DNA of 8,695 nucleotides from Acidobacteriaceae bacterium (GCA_003165855.1 PMXH01000452.1:1225-9919), one strand, 5' to 3'. Shown: positions 1 to 5,086, counted from the stretch's first letter. Notes: a model not told the origin generated them from the sequence alone. Numbers and translations: made by a program.

Positions 1-2
1 CG

Positions 3-653
3 CTGTTTCTGGATGAGATCGGCGACATCAGCCTGGAACTTCAGCCGAAACTATTGCGCGCCATCCAGGAGCAGGAGTTCGAGCGACTCGGAAGCTCAAG
101 GACGATGCAGGTCAACGTGCGGCTCATCGCCGCAACTCATCGCGATTTGCGAGCCATGATTCAAGAAGAGCAGTTCCGTGAGGATCTCTTCTACCGTTTT
201 AATGTCTTCCCCATTGAGATTCCCCCTCTGCGGGAACGGCGCGAGGACATCCCTCTGCTCGTGAATTACTTCGTATCTAAGGTATCCGGCCGCATGGGGA
301 GACAGATAAAGTCCATTTCTAGACGGGCCATGGAGATGCTGACAAATTGTCCGTGGAAGGGAAACATCCGGGAATTGGCGAACTTCATCGAACGCGCTGT
401 CATTCTTTCACCTGGTCATGAGCTAGACGTACCGGTTTGCGAGCTTCCCACGTCATCCGAAATCAGTGCTGCTGTGGGAACGCGCTCTACGTTTCGACAA
501 GCAGAGTCCTCTGTGATTATCGACGCTTTGAGATCTGCATCGGGACGGATCGCAGGCAAGGGGGGAGCTGCCGAGCGTCTCGGATTGAAGCGTACGACGC
601 TGCAAAACAAGATTCGCCGACTAGGGATTTCTAAGGCGAATTATTGCCAATAG
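3..653 (+). CDS. Sigma-54-dependent transcriptional activator (bEBP), C-terminal part, 5' truncated by window edge
   Basis: This is the C-terminal 216 residues of a bacterial enhancer-binding protein, which uses ATP hydrolysis to open sigma-54 RNA polymerase promoters. The first complete codon is at base 3. Visible-residue landmarks in order: Walker B LFLDEIGD (1-8); EFERLG (25-30); sensor I region VRLIAATHRDL (39-49); the arginine-finger segment FREDLFYRFNVFP (58-70); PPLRERREDI (74-83); and sensor II WKGNIRELANFIERAV (118-133; the usual form is WPGNVREL). A linker follows, then a Fis-type helix-turn-helix at about 163-210, with AAERLGLKRTTLQNKIRRLGI as its core. Walker A, the GAFTGA loop and any N-terminal sensor domain (GAF, PAS or receiver) lie outside the window, so the signal it senses is unknown. 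The C-terminal style resembles FhlA/NorR-type activators. A near-consensus sigma-54 promoter sits on the minus strand at 2263-2278 and is a possible target; that link is inference. Confidence 0.96.
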   Translation: MFLDEIGDISLELQPKLLRAIQEQEFERLGSSRTMQVNVRLIAATHRDLRAMIQEEQFREDLFYRFNVFPIEIPPLRERREDIPLLVNYFVSKVSGRMGRQIKSISRRAMEMLTNCPWKGNIRELANFIERAVILSPGHELDVPVCELPTSSEISAAVGTRSTFRQAESSVIIDALRSASGRIAGKGGAAERLGLKRTTLQNKIRRLGISKANYCQ

Positions 654-711
654 GTTTAGTCCGGAGTGCACTCGCCTCGAGCAATCAGTAGAAGCTGGGT
701 TCCGATGGTGG

Positions 712-729
712 CTTCAGGATGCCCTGAAG
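712..729 (+). other. Perfect inverted repeat (7-bp stem, 4-base loop) between activator and small gene
   Basis: The arms CTTCAGG (712-718) and CCTGAAG (723-729) are exact reverse complements around the loop ATGC. It lies 59 bases after the activator stop codon and 27 bases before the next start codon. No T-run follows, so it is not a typical intrinsic terminator. It could be an mRNA 5'-UTR structure, a weak terminator, or a dyad bound by a regulator. Confidence 0.5.
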
Positions 730-756
730 AGCAACAAGCCAGCGGGGGGCAAGGCA

Positions 757-1002
757 ATGACTGACAAGAAAGACAGAGAACGCGTGATCGCTGAAATCAC
801 ACTTTCGCATCTCATGCGTCTGGGTAACGAACAAGGCTGCCCCGTGAGCCGAGAACAGGCTCTCGCATTTCTCAATCAGGAGGGGCGAGCGTTCGACATG
901 TGGAAGCACATGATGCAAGCGGCCGAGGAGTTCATCGCAGGCAGCCTATTCCAGCATTCCTTCAACGCAGGAGGACATAACGGATTCGCGTCTCGGCCTT
1001 GA
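757..1002 (+). CDS. Small protein of unknown function, 81 aa
   Basis: I do not recognise a named family. The ATG is preceded by a purine-rich stretch, GGGGGGCAAGG, ending three bases before the start; this is a usable though not ideal ribosome site. The protein is soluble-looking and mostly helical, with no signal peptide or membrane segment. Residues 1-60 are rich in charged and Met/Leu/Ala residues, including AEITLSHLMRLG (12-23) and SREQALAFLNQEG (31-43). There is one Cys (28) and a Gly/His/Ser tail from about 62. It follows the sigma-54 activator by 103 bases on the same strand, separated by a hairpin, and converges on the minus-strand sigma-like gene. The balanced, protein-like composition and RBS support real coding; the function is unknown. 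Confidence 0.65.
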   Translation: MTDKKDRERVIAEITLSHLMRLGNEQGCPVSREQALAFLNQEGRAFDMWKHMMQAAEEFIAGSLFQHSFNAGGHNGFASRP

Positions 1003-1247
1003 CCTGGGCGGTCGATCAGCACCGCCGCGCGCTAGCGACATTCCGTGTTCACTGCGCCGATATTCCAAGAAATATGCAGGTAAGCAACGCACAGAGTTGT
1101 GCTGTAGCTCGTTAAATGGAATTCCAGAACAGACTATCTCAACGATGCGGGTGATAGTCCTCCCTAGGCTGGGCCCAAGTGCAATCGCCCTTCCAAGCCA
1201 AGAAAACCAAACTGCCGACTTCTACTTTCCTCCGGTGCCCGCGTTTT
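1003..1247. other. Convergent intergenic region with short inverted repeats, no gene seen
   Basis: The region separates the ends of the plus-strand 81-aa gene and the minus-strand sigma-like gene. It holds two short dyads: GGCGGT/ACCGCC at 1007-1012 and 1021-1026 (8-base loop), starting four bases after the stop codon, and GCACA/TGTGC at 1089-1093 and 1098-1102 (4-base loop). Neither is followed by a T-run, so they are only weak terminator candidates. Open frames here look like non-coding read-through. Confidence 0.35.
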
Positions 1248-1835
1248 CTACACAGCGTGCGAAGGGTCTTGATTCTCCTCCACTGGGTTCACTTGGCTGT
1301 CGTGAAGCCATGTCATGGCATGACAATTGGCGCCGAGCACTGCCGCGCGGGACACGTTCAGGCGTAAAGCGCAATCTTGAATCGACGATCGGATTGCCAC
1401 TCTGAGTACCAGGACTGCCCGGCACAGGGGATCTAATTCCGCGATCAGAGTTTTGGCGTCGGCTCCAAGAACGAAGTCGAGAACAACCGCGCGTTCCTCC
1501 GCATTGCTTTGCGATAAGTGCTCGACATGTGGGCATCGTCGATCCTTGTGCGCGGCTTCACAGATGCGAATCGCCTCCGTTCCGTTTGATATCGCACTGG
1601 CAATGGTCGCAGCCTTGGCCCACTCGAGAAGCCAATCGCGGAATGGACTGTTTCCTCGAAGCGTGATCTCACAAGCTTGGACGACCGCTTGGTCCGCCGT
1701 TGCTCGGTCGCCAGTGATCAAGAACGCGAGCCTACCCAGAACATTTCTTTGATCCTGGAAGCAGGCCACAACTTCGGCTGGCGATGCGTGATTGCGGGCA
1801 TCGACTGGGGGAGCGCTCGAGTGGAACCAGGACAT
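1248..1835 (-). CDS. ECF sigma-factor-like protein with degenerate DNA-contact regions, 195 aa
   Basis: The protein has the layout of a short sigma-70/ECF factor. Residues 24-80 match sigma region 2 (core VLGRLAFLITGDRATADQA, 32-50, then FRDWLLEWAKAA, 65-76). Residues 134-178 match region 4 (LDPLCRAVLVLRVAIRSSIQDCALRLNVSRAAV in the visible order, with a helix-turn-helix at about 150-175). Key features are weak. Where region 2.3/2.4 should be there is a non-basic stretch with no typical Arg/aromatic cluster (81-110). The recognition helix reads SRAAVLGANCHA (162-173) where active ECF factors usually have TVKSR. A diverged factor, or a sigma-fold regulator that no longer binds DNA, are both possible. 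The ATG lies 15 bases after the STAS stop codon, with AGAGAG just upstream, so the two genes look like one transcription unit. Partner-switching or anti-sigma binding is inferred from that neighbour. Confidence 0.72.
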   Translation of the reverse strand: MSWFHSSAPPVDARNHASPAEVVACFQDQRNVLGRLAFLITGDRATADQAVVQACEITLRGNSPFRDWLLEWAKAATIASAISNGTEAIRICEAAHKDRRCPHVEHLSQSNAEERAVVLDFVLGADAKTLIAELDPLCRAVLVLRVAIRSSIQDCALRLNVSRAAVLGANCHAMTWLHDSQVNPVEENQDPSHAV

Positions 1836-1850
1836 AATTGCTCTCTTTTT

Positions 1851-2213
1851 CTAATGCCCTTCAAACGGCGTCAACTGGATGGGAGGAATCGACGACGGCT
1901 CCGCGTGATTCCCATGCTGCCGCTTGCGTCGCTCGGCAATCCTCTGCATAGGCGATAAACGCAGCCGGTCGCATACGGCCAATCCGTAGACACTGCCAGC
2001 GACAAACACCGCGCCGACACTAGCCAACCACTTCAGCAACTGTTCGCCCACTGAATCGACGTAGCTCACCTCGGTGAGGTCGACGGTCAAATCCTTGGGC
2101 AGGACGTCCTTTGTGACTAAGCACCTGGCCTGCTCTGCCCAATCAGCGACGAGTTTGCCTTCCAACTTCAGGGTCGGGCCACTCGCTAACCACTGGATTT
2201 CTGCACGAAACAT
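1851..2213 (-). CDS. STAS-domain protein (anti-sigma factor antagonist-like), 120 aa
   Basis: STAS proteins act in partner-switching: they bind anti-sigma factors and are controlled by phosphorylation of one serine. Residues 3-86 fit the fold: beta strands FRAEIQWLAS and TLKLEGKLV (14-22), helix ADWAEQARCL (23-32), then DLTVDLTEVSYVDSVG (41-56). In this last segment D53-S54 matches the Asp-Ser of SpoIIAA (D57-S58), so the phospho-acceptor is retained. Residues 66-85 give the last strand and helix. The tail from about 90 is basic and then Pro-rich (RRKRQ, then PSSIPPIQLTP) and probably disordered. I chose the ATG at 2213 because GAGGA lies 8 bases before it (2222-2226) and the fold begins there. 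The frame stays open to 2450, but that extension is basic and repetitive and has no such site. It lies 15 bases upstream of the sigma-like gene. Confidence 0.8.
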   Translation of the reverse strand: MFRAEIQWLASGPTLKLEGKLVADWAEQARCLVTKDVLPKDLTVDLTEVSYVDSVGEQLLKWLASVGAVFVAGSVYGLAVCDRLRLSPMQRIAERRKRQHGNHAEPSSIPPIQLTPFEGH

Positions 2214-2262
2214 GGGCTTGATCCTCGAACCGCTTTGTCCTGCTCTCCCATACCGTTGGAGC

Positions 2263-2278
2263 GCACGTTTCGTGCCAA
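2263..2278 (-). promoter_or_regulatory. Candidate sigma-54 (-24/-12) promoter of the STAS-sigma-like operon
   Basis: Read on the minus strand this is TTGGCAC, five bases (GAAAC), then GTGC. The sigma-54 consensus is TTGGCAC-N5-TTGC, so the only mismatch is the first base of the -12 element, and the GG-to-GC spacing is right. Transcription would start near 2251, leaving an approximately 38-base leader that contains the GAGGA ribosome site of the STAS gene. The same bases form a perfect palindrome, GCACG-AAA-CGTGC, which could be an operator or a coincidence. Confidence 0.5.
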
Positions 2279-2289
2279 TCCTGCTCCTG

Positions 2290-2454
2290 CTATGTGATTG
2301 ATGTAATTGCCTCGTGGGAGGAAACTGATTCGTCCGAATTGCCGCAATGCGGGCATTGGTCCGCATCTGGGCAGATCTCTTCGGCATTGGTACCTTTACG
2401 GACGGAATTCCTCGCTGAGGCGCGAGTACTAGCGCTGATGAATGTTGCATGTAG
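2290..2454 (-). pseudogene. Possible zinc-ribbon gene remnant (54-codon open frame, no start codon)
   Basis: On the minus strand a frame open from the TAG at 2455-2457 to the TAG at 2290-2292 ends in a cysteine-rich segment. It contains EEICPDADQCPHCGNSDES (residues 25-43), giving C-x6-C-x2-C and a typical CPHCG zinc knuckle. The frame has no ATG, GTG or TTG, so if it was a gene it has lost its start. It overlaps, in another frame, the open extension of the STAS frame. It ends just before the sigma-54-like promoter. The CPHCG-coding bases are identical over 16 bases to those at 3717-3732. Chance coding potential cannot be excluded. Confidence 0.3.
2340..2355 (+). repeat. 16-base direct repeat, copy 1 (encodes CPHCG on minus strand)
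   Basis: TGCCGCAATGCGGGCA occurs here and exactly at 3717-3732. On the minus strand both copies are read as Cys-Pro-His-Cys-Gly in an open frame, so a shared zinc-knuckle coding sequence is the likely reason. It also holds a small dyad (CCGC-AAT-GCGG). Confidence 0.6.
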
Positions 2455-2497
2455 CTAGAAAGGTTTTGATTCCGCTGACTCGGAACGGCCGGCTACT

Positions 2498-2704
2498 TCA
2501 CCAGGATTCCATACCCGTCGCAGTTCGCGCAGGCCTTGGCGTTCTTCGGTGTAGGAGAGATTCTGCAAGGTGGCGAATATCGTCGTCGTGATCGTCAAGC
2601 GCCGCCAAGAGCTCCTGATAGGCTGTCAGGTTCCGTTTGGTGCGCCACTTCAAATGGCAAGCAAATAGGTACAAGGCGTCGCGATGTGCGATTTTGTCCG
2701 ACAT
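2498..2704 (-). CDS. Small conserved-looking protein of unknown function, 68 aa
   Basis: I do not recognise a named family. The sequence is strongly helical and charged: HRDALYLFACHLKWR (8-22), then NLTAYQELLAALDD (26-38), then DDDIRHLAESLLHRR (40-54), followed by a short Pro/Arg/Thr tail. There is no signal peptide or membrane segment. The amphipathic spacing of the last two helices is compatible with a small helical-repeat or protein-binding unit, but nothing proves it. No strong ribosome site precedes the ATG (the nearest purines are GGCTGAC), so the start is uncertain. It lies between the cysteine-rich genes upstream and the STAS-sigma pair downstream, all on the minus strand. Confidence 0.6.
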   Translation of the reverse strand: MSDKIAHRDALYLFACHLKWRTKRNLTAYQELLAALDDHDDDIRHLAESLLHRRTPRPARTATGMESW

Positions 2705-2993
2705 GTCAGCCAGGTCGATCCGTTTGGTGTGCAGACTGACTCAACGGGAAGATAGTTGTTAGCTGACGGACTCTCTGCCTCTCAGCGTTTACCAGTGGGG
2801 ACTGCTTCCGCAACCACGATGCTTACGGCGTCAACCACCACAAGCAGAAAAAGAGAGCCGACGAGTACACCGGTCGCGAAAAGGTTCGCATCGACTCTGT
2901 TGGCGCGAAGCAGGAGGTGGATCGGCTAAATCAGCCCTAGTTCATTCAAGGTAGCCAGCACCGTCCAAAACTCTGTGGTCGACTTGCTTCTTT
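2705..2993. other. Gap with coding potential on both strands, no gene assigned
   Basis: On the plus strand a frame open from the TGA at 2764 to the TAG at 2938-2940 gives 57 codons with mostly C/G third positions and a very hydrophilic product (for example HHKQKKRADEY), but no ATG. On the minus strand, codons 2925 down to 2782 encode a hydrophobic stretch (NLFATGVLVGSLFLLVVVD) like a membrane helix, directly after a TAG and with no start. These frames are complementary to each other, so at most one is real. The promoter of the 68-aa gene would also lie here, but no clear motif was found. Confidence 0.3.
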
Positions 2994-3254
2994 TCAGTTC
3001 CAGAACCTCGAATAGGCAACGCGTGGATTCAGCTCGCTTTTCGTCAGTTGTTTTCTGGTCTTGTCGTCGACTACCAGCTCGTTCACGAGGAACATACTCA
3101 TCCTGCAATTGCTGTTGCTGCAGACCATGTGGGCGACTTCCTCGGGACCACATGACTCCAGGTTCACACAGTGGGCAGTCCCGCAAGCCCAACAATGAAG
3201 TACGATTACTTCTCCGCCGACTCGAACTGCTCTCGGATTTGGTTTTGCATCCAT
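2994..3254 (-). CDS. Small cysteine-rich, probable zinc-binding protein, 86 aa
   Basis: The protein carries six cysteines, most in zinc-finger-like spacing: HCWACGTAHC (20-29, C-x2-C-x4-C), C35, and VCSNSNC (44-50, C-x4-C). The region before them (10-19) is a beta-like strand typical of zinc ribbons. The C-terminal part (60-86) is charged, ending ELNPRVAYSRFWN. No signal peptide is seen. I know no specific function; such small zinc proteins bind nucleic acid or other proteins, or are structural. It starts 26 bases after the 98-aa gene on the same strand, which suggests co-transcription. The ribosome site is weak (AAGGCG about 10 bases before the ATG). A competing frame ends at 2926, so the C-terminus could be altered by a frameshift. 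Confidence 0.6.
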   Translation of the reverse strand: MDAKPNPRAVRVGGEVIVLHCWACGTAHCVNLESCGPEEVAHMVCSNSNCRMSMFLVNELVVDDKTRKQLTKSELNPRVAYSRFWN

Positions 3255-3280
3255 TACTCGTTGCGCCTTAAATGGCCGCC

Positions 3281-3577
3281 TCAGGCAATTCGAAACCGGG
3301 TCAGTACCGGAGTGAGCGGCAGGCGGCGCTCAATCGACATGGTCTCCAGCGAATACGCGAATTTTGCGCCACAGTCACAGCACGTCTTGTAGGTTTCACC
3401 TTGCAGCGTGAACACACGGCTCAGGTGCGGGTGGTGGCACCCGAACAGGAAATCGATGATCGCTAGAAGAATTGTTATCAAGCTCTCCTTTGCGAGTTGG
3501 GCGTCTCTTGGTCGCGGGATCTCTTGCGAACGTCGAAGAGTGCCTTTTTCCGGTAGATGAACAAGGTCAACGAACAC
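3281..3577 (-). CDS. Small cysteine/histidine-rich protein of unknown function, 98 aa
   Basis: The core is residues 33-98: a hydrophobic stretch LITILLAIIDFLFG (33-46), then CHH (47-49), then TCCDCGAKFAYSLETM (65-80), then a basic end finishing RFRIA. CHH plus CxxC (C66 or C67 with C69) suggests a single metal site; short proteins with FGCHH...CCDCGAKF...YSLETM are familiar to me from Acidobacteria, without a known role. I chose the GTG at 3577 because AAGGGAG lies 6 bases before it. A TTG at 3481, with AAGGAG only 3 bases before, would give 66 residues and leave just the core. A longer reading from GTG 3733 has no ribosome site and overlaps a cysteine-rich frame, so I reject it. It is followed after 26 bases by the 86-aa cysteine-rich gene. 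Confidence 0.62.
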   Translation of the reverse strand: MFVDLVHLPEKGTLRRSQEIPRPRDAQLAKESLITILLAIIDFLFGCHHPHLSRVFTLQGETYKTCCDCGAKFAYSLETMSIERRLPLTPVLTRFRIA

Positions 3578-3605
3578 GTCCGACTCCCTTAATGCGGAAC
3601 TAAAG

Positions 3606-3759
3606 TCAACTTTGATATTGCAGGCCACCAACCATTTCAGCACTGTCCCTAAGCCATTGGTTCTTGGTGCAATCGGTGCATTCAGCCCGCCGACTGTCGT
3701 GACCGTTCGAGGGCACTGCCGCAATGCGGGCACCGACGCCCGGCCCTATGCTCGTGCAT
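3606..3759 (-). pseudogene. Frameshifted zinc-ribbon gene (candidate)
   Basis: From the ATG at 3759 the minus strand reads MHEHRAGRRCPHCGSALERS and then stops at 3682-3684. Skipping one base near 3700 joins this to a frame that continues HDSRRAECTDCTKNQWLRD and stops at 3606-3608. The joined product of about 50 residues has CPHC and CTDC knuckles 14 residues apart, the classic zinc-ribbon layout, which neither frame has alone. The joined frame ends 28 bases before the GTG of the 98-aa gene, a sensible operon spacing. A genuine pseudogene, a sequencing error, or a programmed frameshift would all fit; two chance CxxC motifs are the alternative. GCAGGAG is only one base from the ATG, so the start is uncertain. 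Confidence 0.4.
3717..3732 (+). repeat. 16-base direct repeat, copy 2 (encodes CPHCG on minus strand)
   Basis: Exact copy of the sequence at 2340-2355. On the minus strand it encodes the first CxxC knuckle of the frameshifted zinc-ribbon frame. The flanks of the two copies are not alike. Confidence 0.6.
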
Positions 3760-3794
3760 ACTCCTGCAATTCAATGATTTGCGGTGCTCTGCCT

Positions 3795-3810
3795 TTGGCG
3801 AGCTAAGTGC
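3795..3810 (+). promoter_or_regulatory. Weak sigma-54-like promoter candidate ahead of the glycosyltransferase operon
   Basis: The bases TTGGCGA, GCTAA, GTGC have the -24 GG and -12 GC at the correct spacing, with two mismatches in the -24 block and one in the -12 block (the same G as at 2263). A transcript from here would start near 3822, about 65 bases before the leader ORF. Because it matches poorly, a chance match is quite possible; no clear sigma-70 promoter was found instead. Confidence 0.22.
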
Positions 3811-3886
3811 GATGACACGGCTGGCTGTACGAACTGTTTTGCAAGCCGCTGCCGTGCTGAAACACAAGAGCGACGAAGGAGGCGAG

Positions 3887-3982
3887 ATGTACTCCACAAA
3901 ATCTTTGAATGGCGTTCCTACGATCCAGCGCAACGGGCTGAAGGCGATGGATCGCGCCTTCGGGAAGGTGCACCGTGCCTGA
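3887..3982 (+). CDS. 31-codon leader ORF overlapping the GT2 start
   Basis: A short ORF encoding MYSTKSLNGVPTIQRNGLKA and 11 further residues (basic, no membrane segment). Its ATG has a strong ribosome site: AAGGAGG at 3876-3882, four bases upstream. Its TGA (3980-3982) lies inside the start of the GT2 gene (GTG at 3975), an 8-base overlap that would couple translation of the two. The frame is open further upstream to an ATG at 3812, giving 56 codons, but that start has no good ribosome site. I recognise no family; a translational-coupling leader or a real microprotein are both possible. Confidence 0.45.
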   Translation: MYSTKSLNGVPTIQRNGLKAMDRAFGKVHRA

Positions 3983-4985
3983 TCTTAAGACTGCAGGGAG
4001 CGTTTCCATTGTGGTGCCGTTTCACAACGAAGAACCCAACATCATCGAACTGTACGGACGCCTGCAAGGCGTCATGGAGGAGCTTGGTCGCAGTTACCAG
4101 TTCGTCTTTGTCGATGATGGCAGCACGGATCTTACTTACAAGCTGCTGAAGGAAGTCGCGCTGATTGATCCGCACGTGACCGTTGTCAAGCTGCGGCGGA
4201 ATTTTGGCCAGACCGGAGCGCTCGCTGCCGGCGTTGCCCGCAGCACTGGCGACTACGTGATTGCCATGGATGGCGACCTTCAGCATGATCCGGCGGAGAT
4301 CCCTACCTTCCTCGAAAAAATCGAAGAGGGCTACGACATCGTAAGCGGGTGGCGCAGCCACCGCATCGACAATTTGCTGCTCCGAAAGATTCCTTCCCGC
4401 TGTGCCAATTGGCTGATGGCCAAGCTCAGCGGCGTCAACATTCACGACTTCGGAACCACGTTCAAGGCGTACCGGGGAGACTTGCTACGACAATTGCCGC
4501 TCTATGGCGAAATGCACCGGTTCATCCCGGCTTTGGCTTCATTCTACGGAGCCTCGATCTGTGAAATACCCATTCAAAACACCCATAGGAAACACGGCGA
4601 GTCGCACTACAACATTTCTCGTACGTTCCGGGTATTGTTCGATCTCATGACGATCCGATTTCTTCTGCGCTACATGTCGCGCCCGCTCCACTTCTTCGGC
4701 CGGCTGGGAGCGATCAACATGGGTTTGGGCTCGGCCATCGCACTCTGGCTCCTGATCTGGAAAGTCGCTACGGGAATCGACGTTCTGCAGCAACACGGGC
4801 TATTGCTGGTGTTTGCGGCCGTATTGATACTGGTAGGTCTCCAGCTAATAGCGCTCGGACTCTTGGGTGAGTTGGAGGTGTGGCAGTACTTCAATCGCTC
4901 TGAGCGCAGACCTTACGCTGTCTCTGAGGTGCTCGATCACCACGCCAATCGGAAAGCTGCGGCAACATCGGAGGTGAATTCTTGA
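3975..4985 (+). CDS. Membrane glycosyltransferase family 2 (polyprenyl-phosphate type), 336 aa
   Basis: A GT2 enzyme of the DPM1/ArnC/GtrB type, which moves a sugar from a nucleotide donor to polyprenyl phosphate on the inner face of the inner membrane. Landmarks: VPFHNEE (14-20); VDDGSTD (46-52, nucleotide binding); FGQTGALAAG (77-86); the metal-binding DxD within AMDGDLQHDP (97-106); DFGTTFKAYR (159-168); and RKHGESHYNISR (206-217), the usual acceptor-side motif. Two membrane helices follow at about 243-265 and 276-299, then a short cytosolic tail. Length fits the family. The start is GTG with GGGAAGG six bases before it. It overlaps the leader ORF by 8 bases. Its own TGA overlaps a TTG codon, and the GT39 gene follows closely; a GT2 that loads the carrier next to a GT39 that uses it is a common pairing. 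The sugar cannot be told from sequence. Confidence 0.95.
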   Translation: MPDLKTAGSVSIVVPFHNEEPNIIELYGRLQGVMEELGRSYQFVFVDDGSTDLTYKLLKEVALIDPHVTVVKLRRNFGQTGALAAGVARSTGDYVIAMDGDLQHDPAEIPTFLEKIEEGYDIVSGWRSHRIDNLLLRKIPSRCANWLMAKLSGVNIHDFGTTFKAYRGDLLRQLPLYGEMHRFIPALASFYGASICEIPIQNTHRKHGESHYNISRTFRVLFDLMTIRFLLRYMSRPLHFFGRLGAINMGLGSAIALWLLIWKVATGIDVLQQHGLLLVFAAVLILVGLQLIALGLLGELEVWQYFNRSERRPYAVSEVLDHHANRKAAATSEVNS

Positions 4986-5086
4986 CCACACGACGAAGTG
5001 CGCGCGACCCGAAAAGTGCTGAATCCATCGAGAGCGAGTCACGCAATCGCGTTCTCGCCGCACACCGGAGCATCTGTGCTGAATGA
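4982..5086 (+). CDS. 34-codon TTG-start ORF at the GT2-GT39 junction (coupling ORF or displaced GT39 N-terminus)
   Basis: The TTG at 4982 is preceded by an excellent ribosome site (GGAGGTG at 4970-4976, five bases upstream) and overlaps the GT2 stop as TTGA. The frame encodes MTTRRSARDPKSAESIESES and 14 more hydrophilic residues, ending at the TGA at 5084-5086, which is 11 bases beyond the GTG chosen for GT39. The strong site shows that ribosomes probably do start here. It may be a short coupling peptide, or the original N-terminal tail of the GT39 protein, split off by a frameshift. Confidence 0.35.
   Translation: MTTRRSARDPKSAESIESESRNRVLAAHRSICAE

Noticed and set aside
1007..1026. GGCGGT/ACCGCC hairpin as an intrinsic terminator
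   Set aside because: Only a six-base stem with an 8-base loop and no following T-run; noted only as a weak dyad.
1097..1536. Open frames on both strands over the end of the sigma-like gene
   Set aside because: Composition is Arg/Ser/Pro-rich as in shadows of a GC-rich gene, with no domain and no ribosome site.
2214..2450. N-terminal extension of the STAS frame (79 extra residues)
   Set aside because: Basic, low-complexity sequence with no ribosome site, running across the sigma-54 promoter candidate; the STAS fold begins at the ATG at 2213, which has GAGGA at 8 bases.
2975..3271. Plus-strand 98-codon frame over the 86-aa cysteine-rich gene
   Set aside because: Ser/Arg/Cys-rich shadow; the minus frame has ordered Cys spacing.
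3578..3733. Longer start (GTG at 3733) for the 98-aa gene
   Set aside because: No ribosome site, and it overlaps the better-supported zinc-ribbon frame; the GTG at 3577 has AAGGGAG at 6 bases.
3918..4445. Minus-strand 175-codon frame inside the GT2 gene
   Set aside because: Antisense shadow of a clear GT2 reading frame with all its motifs on the plus strand.
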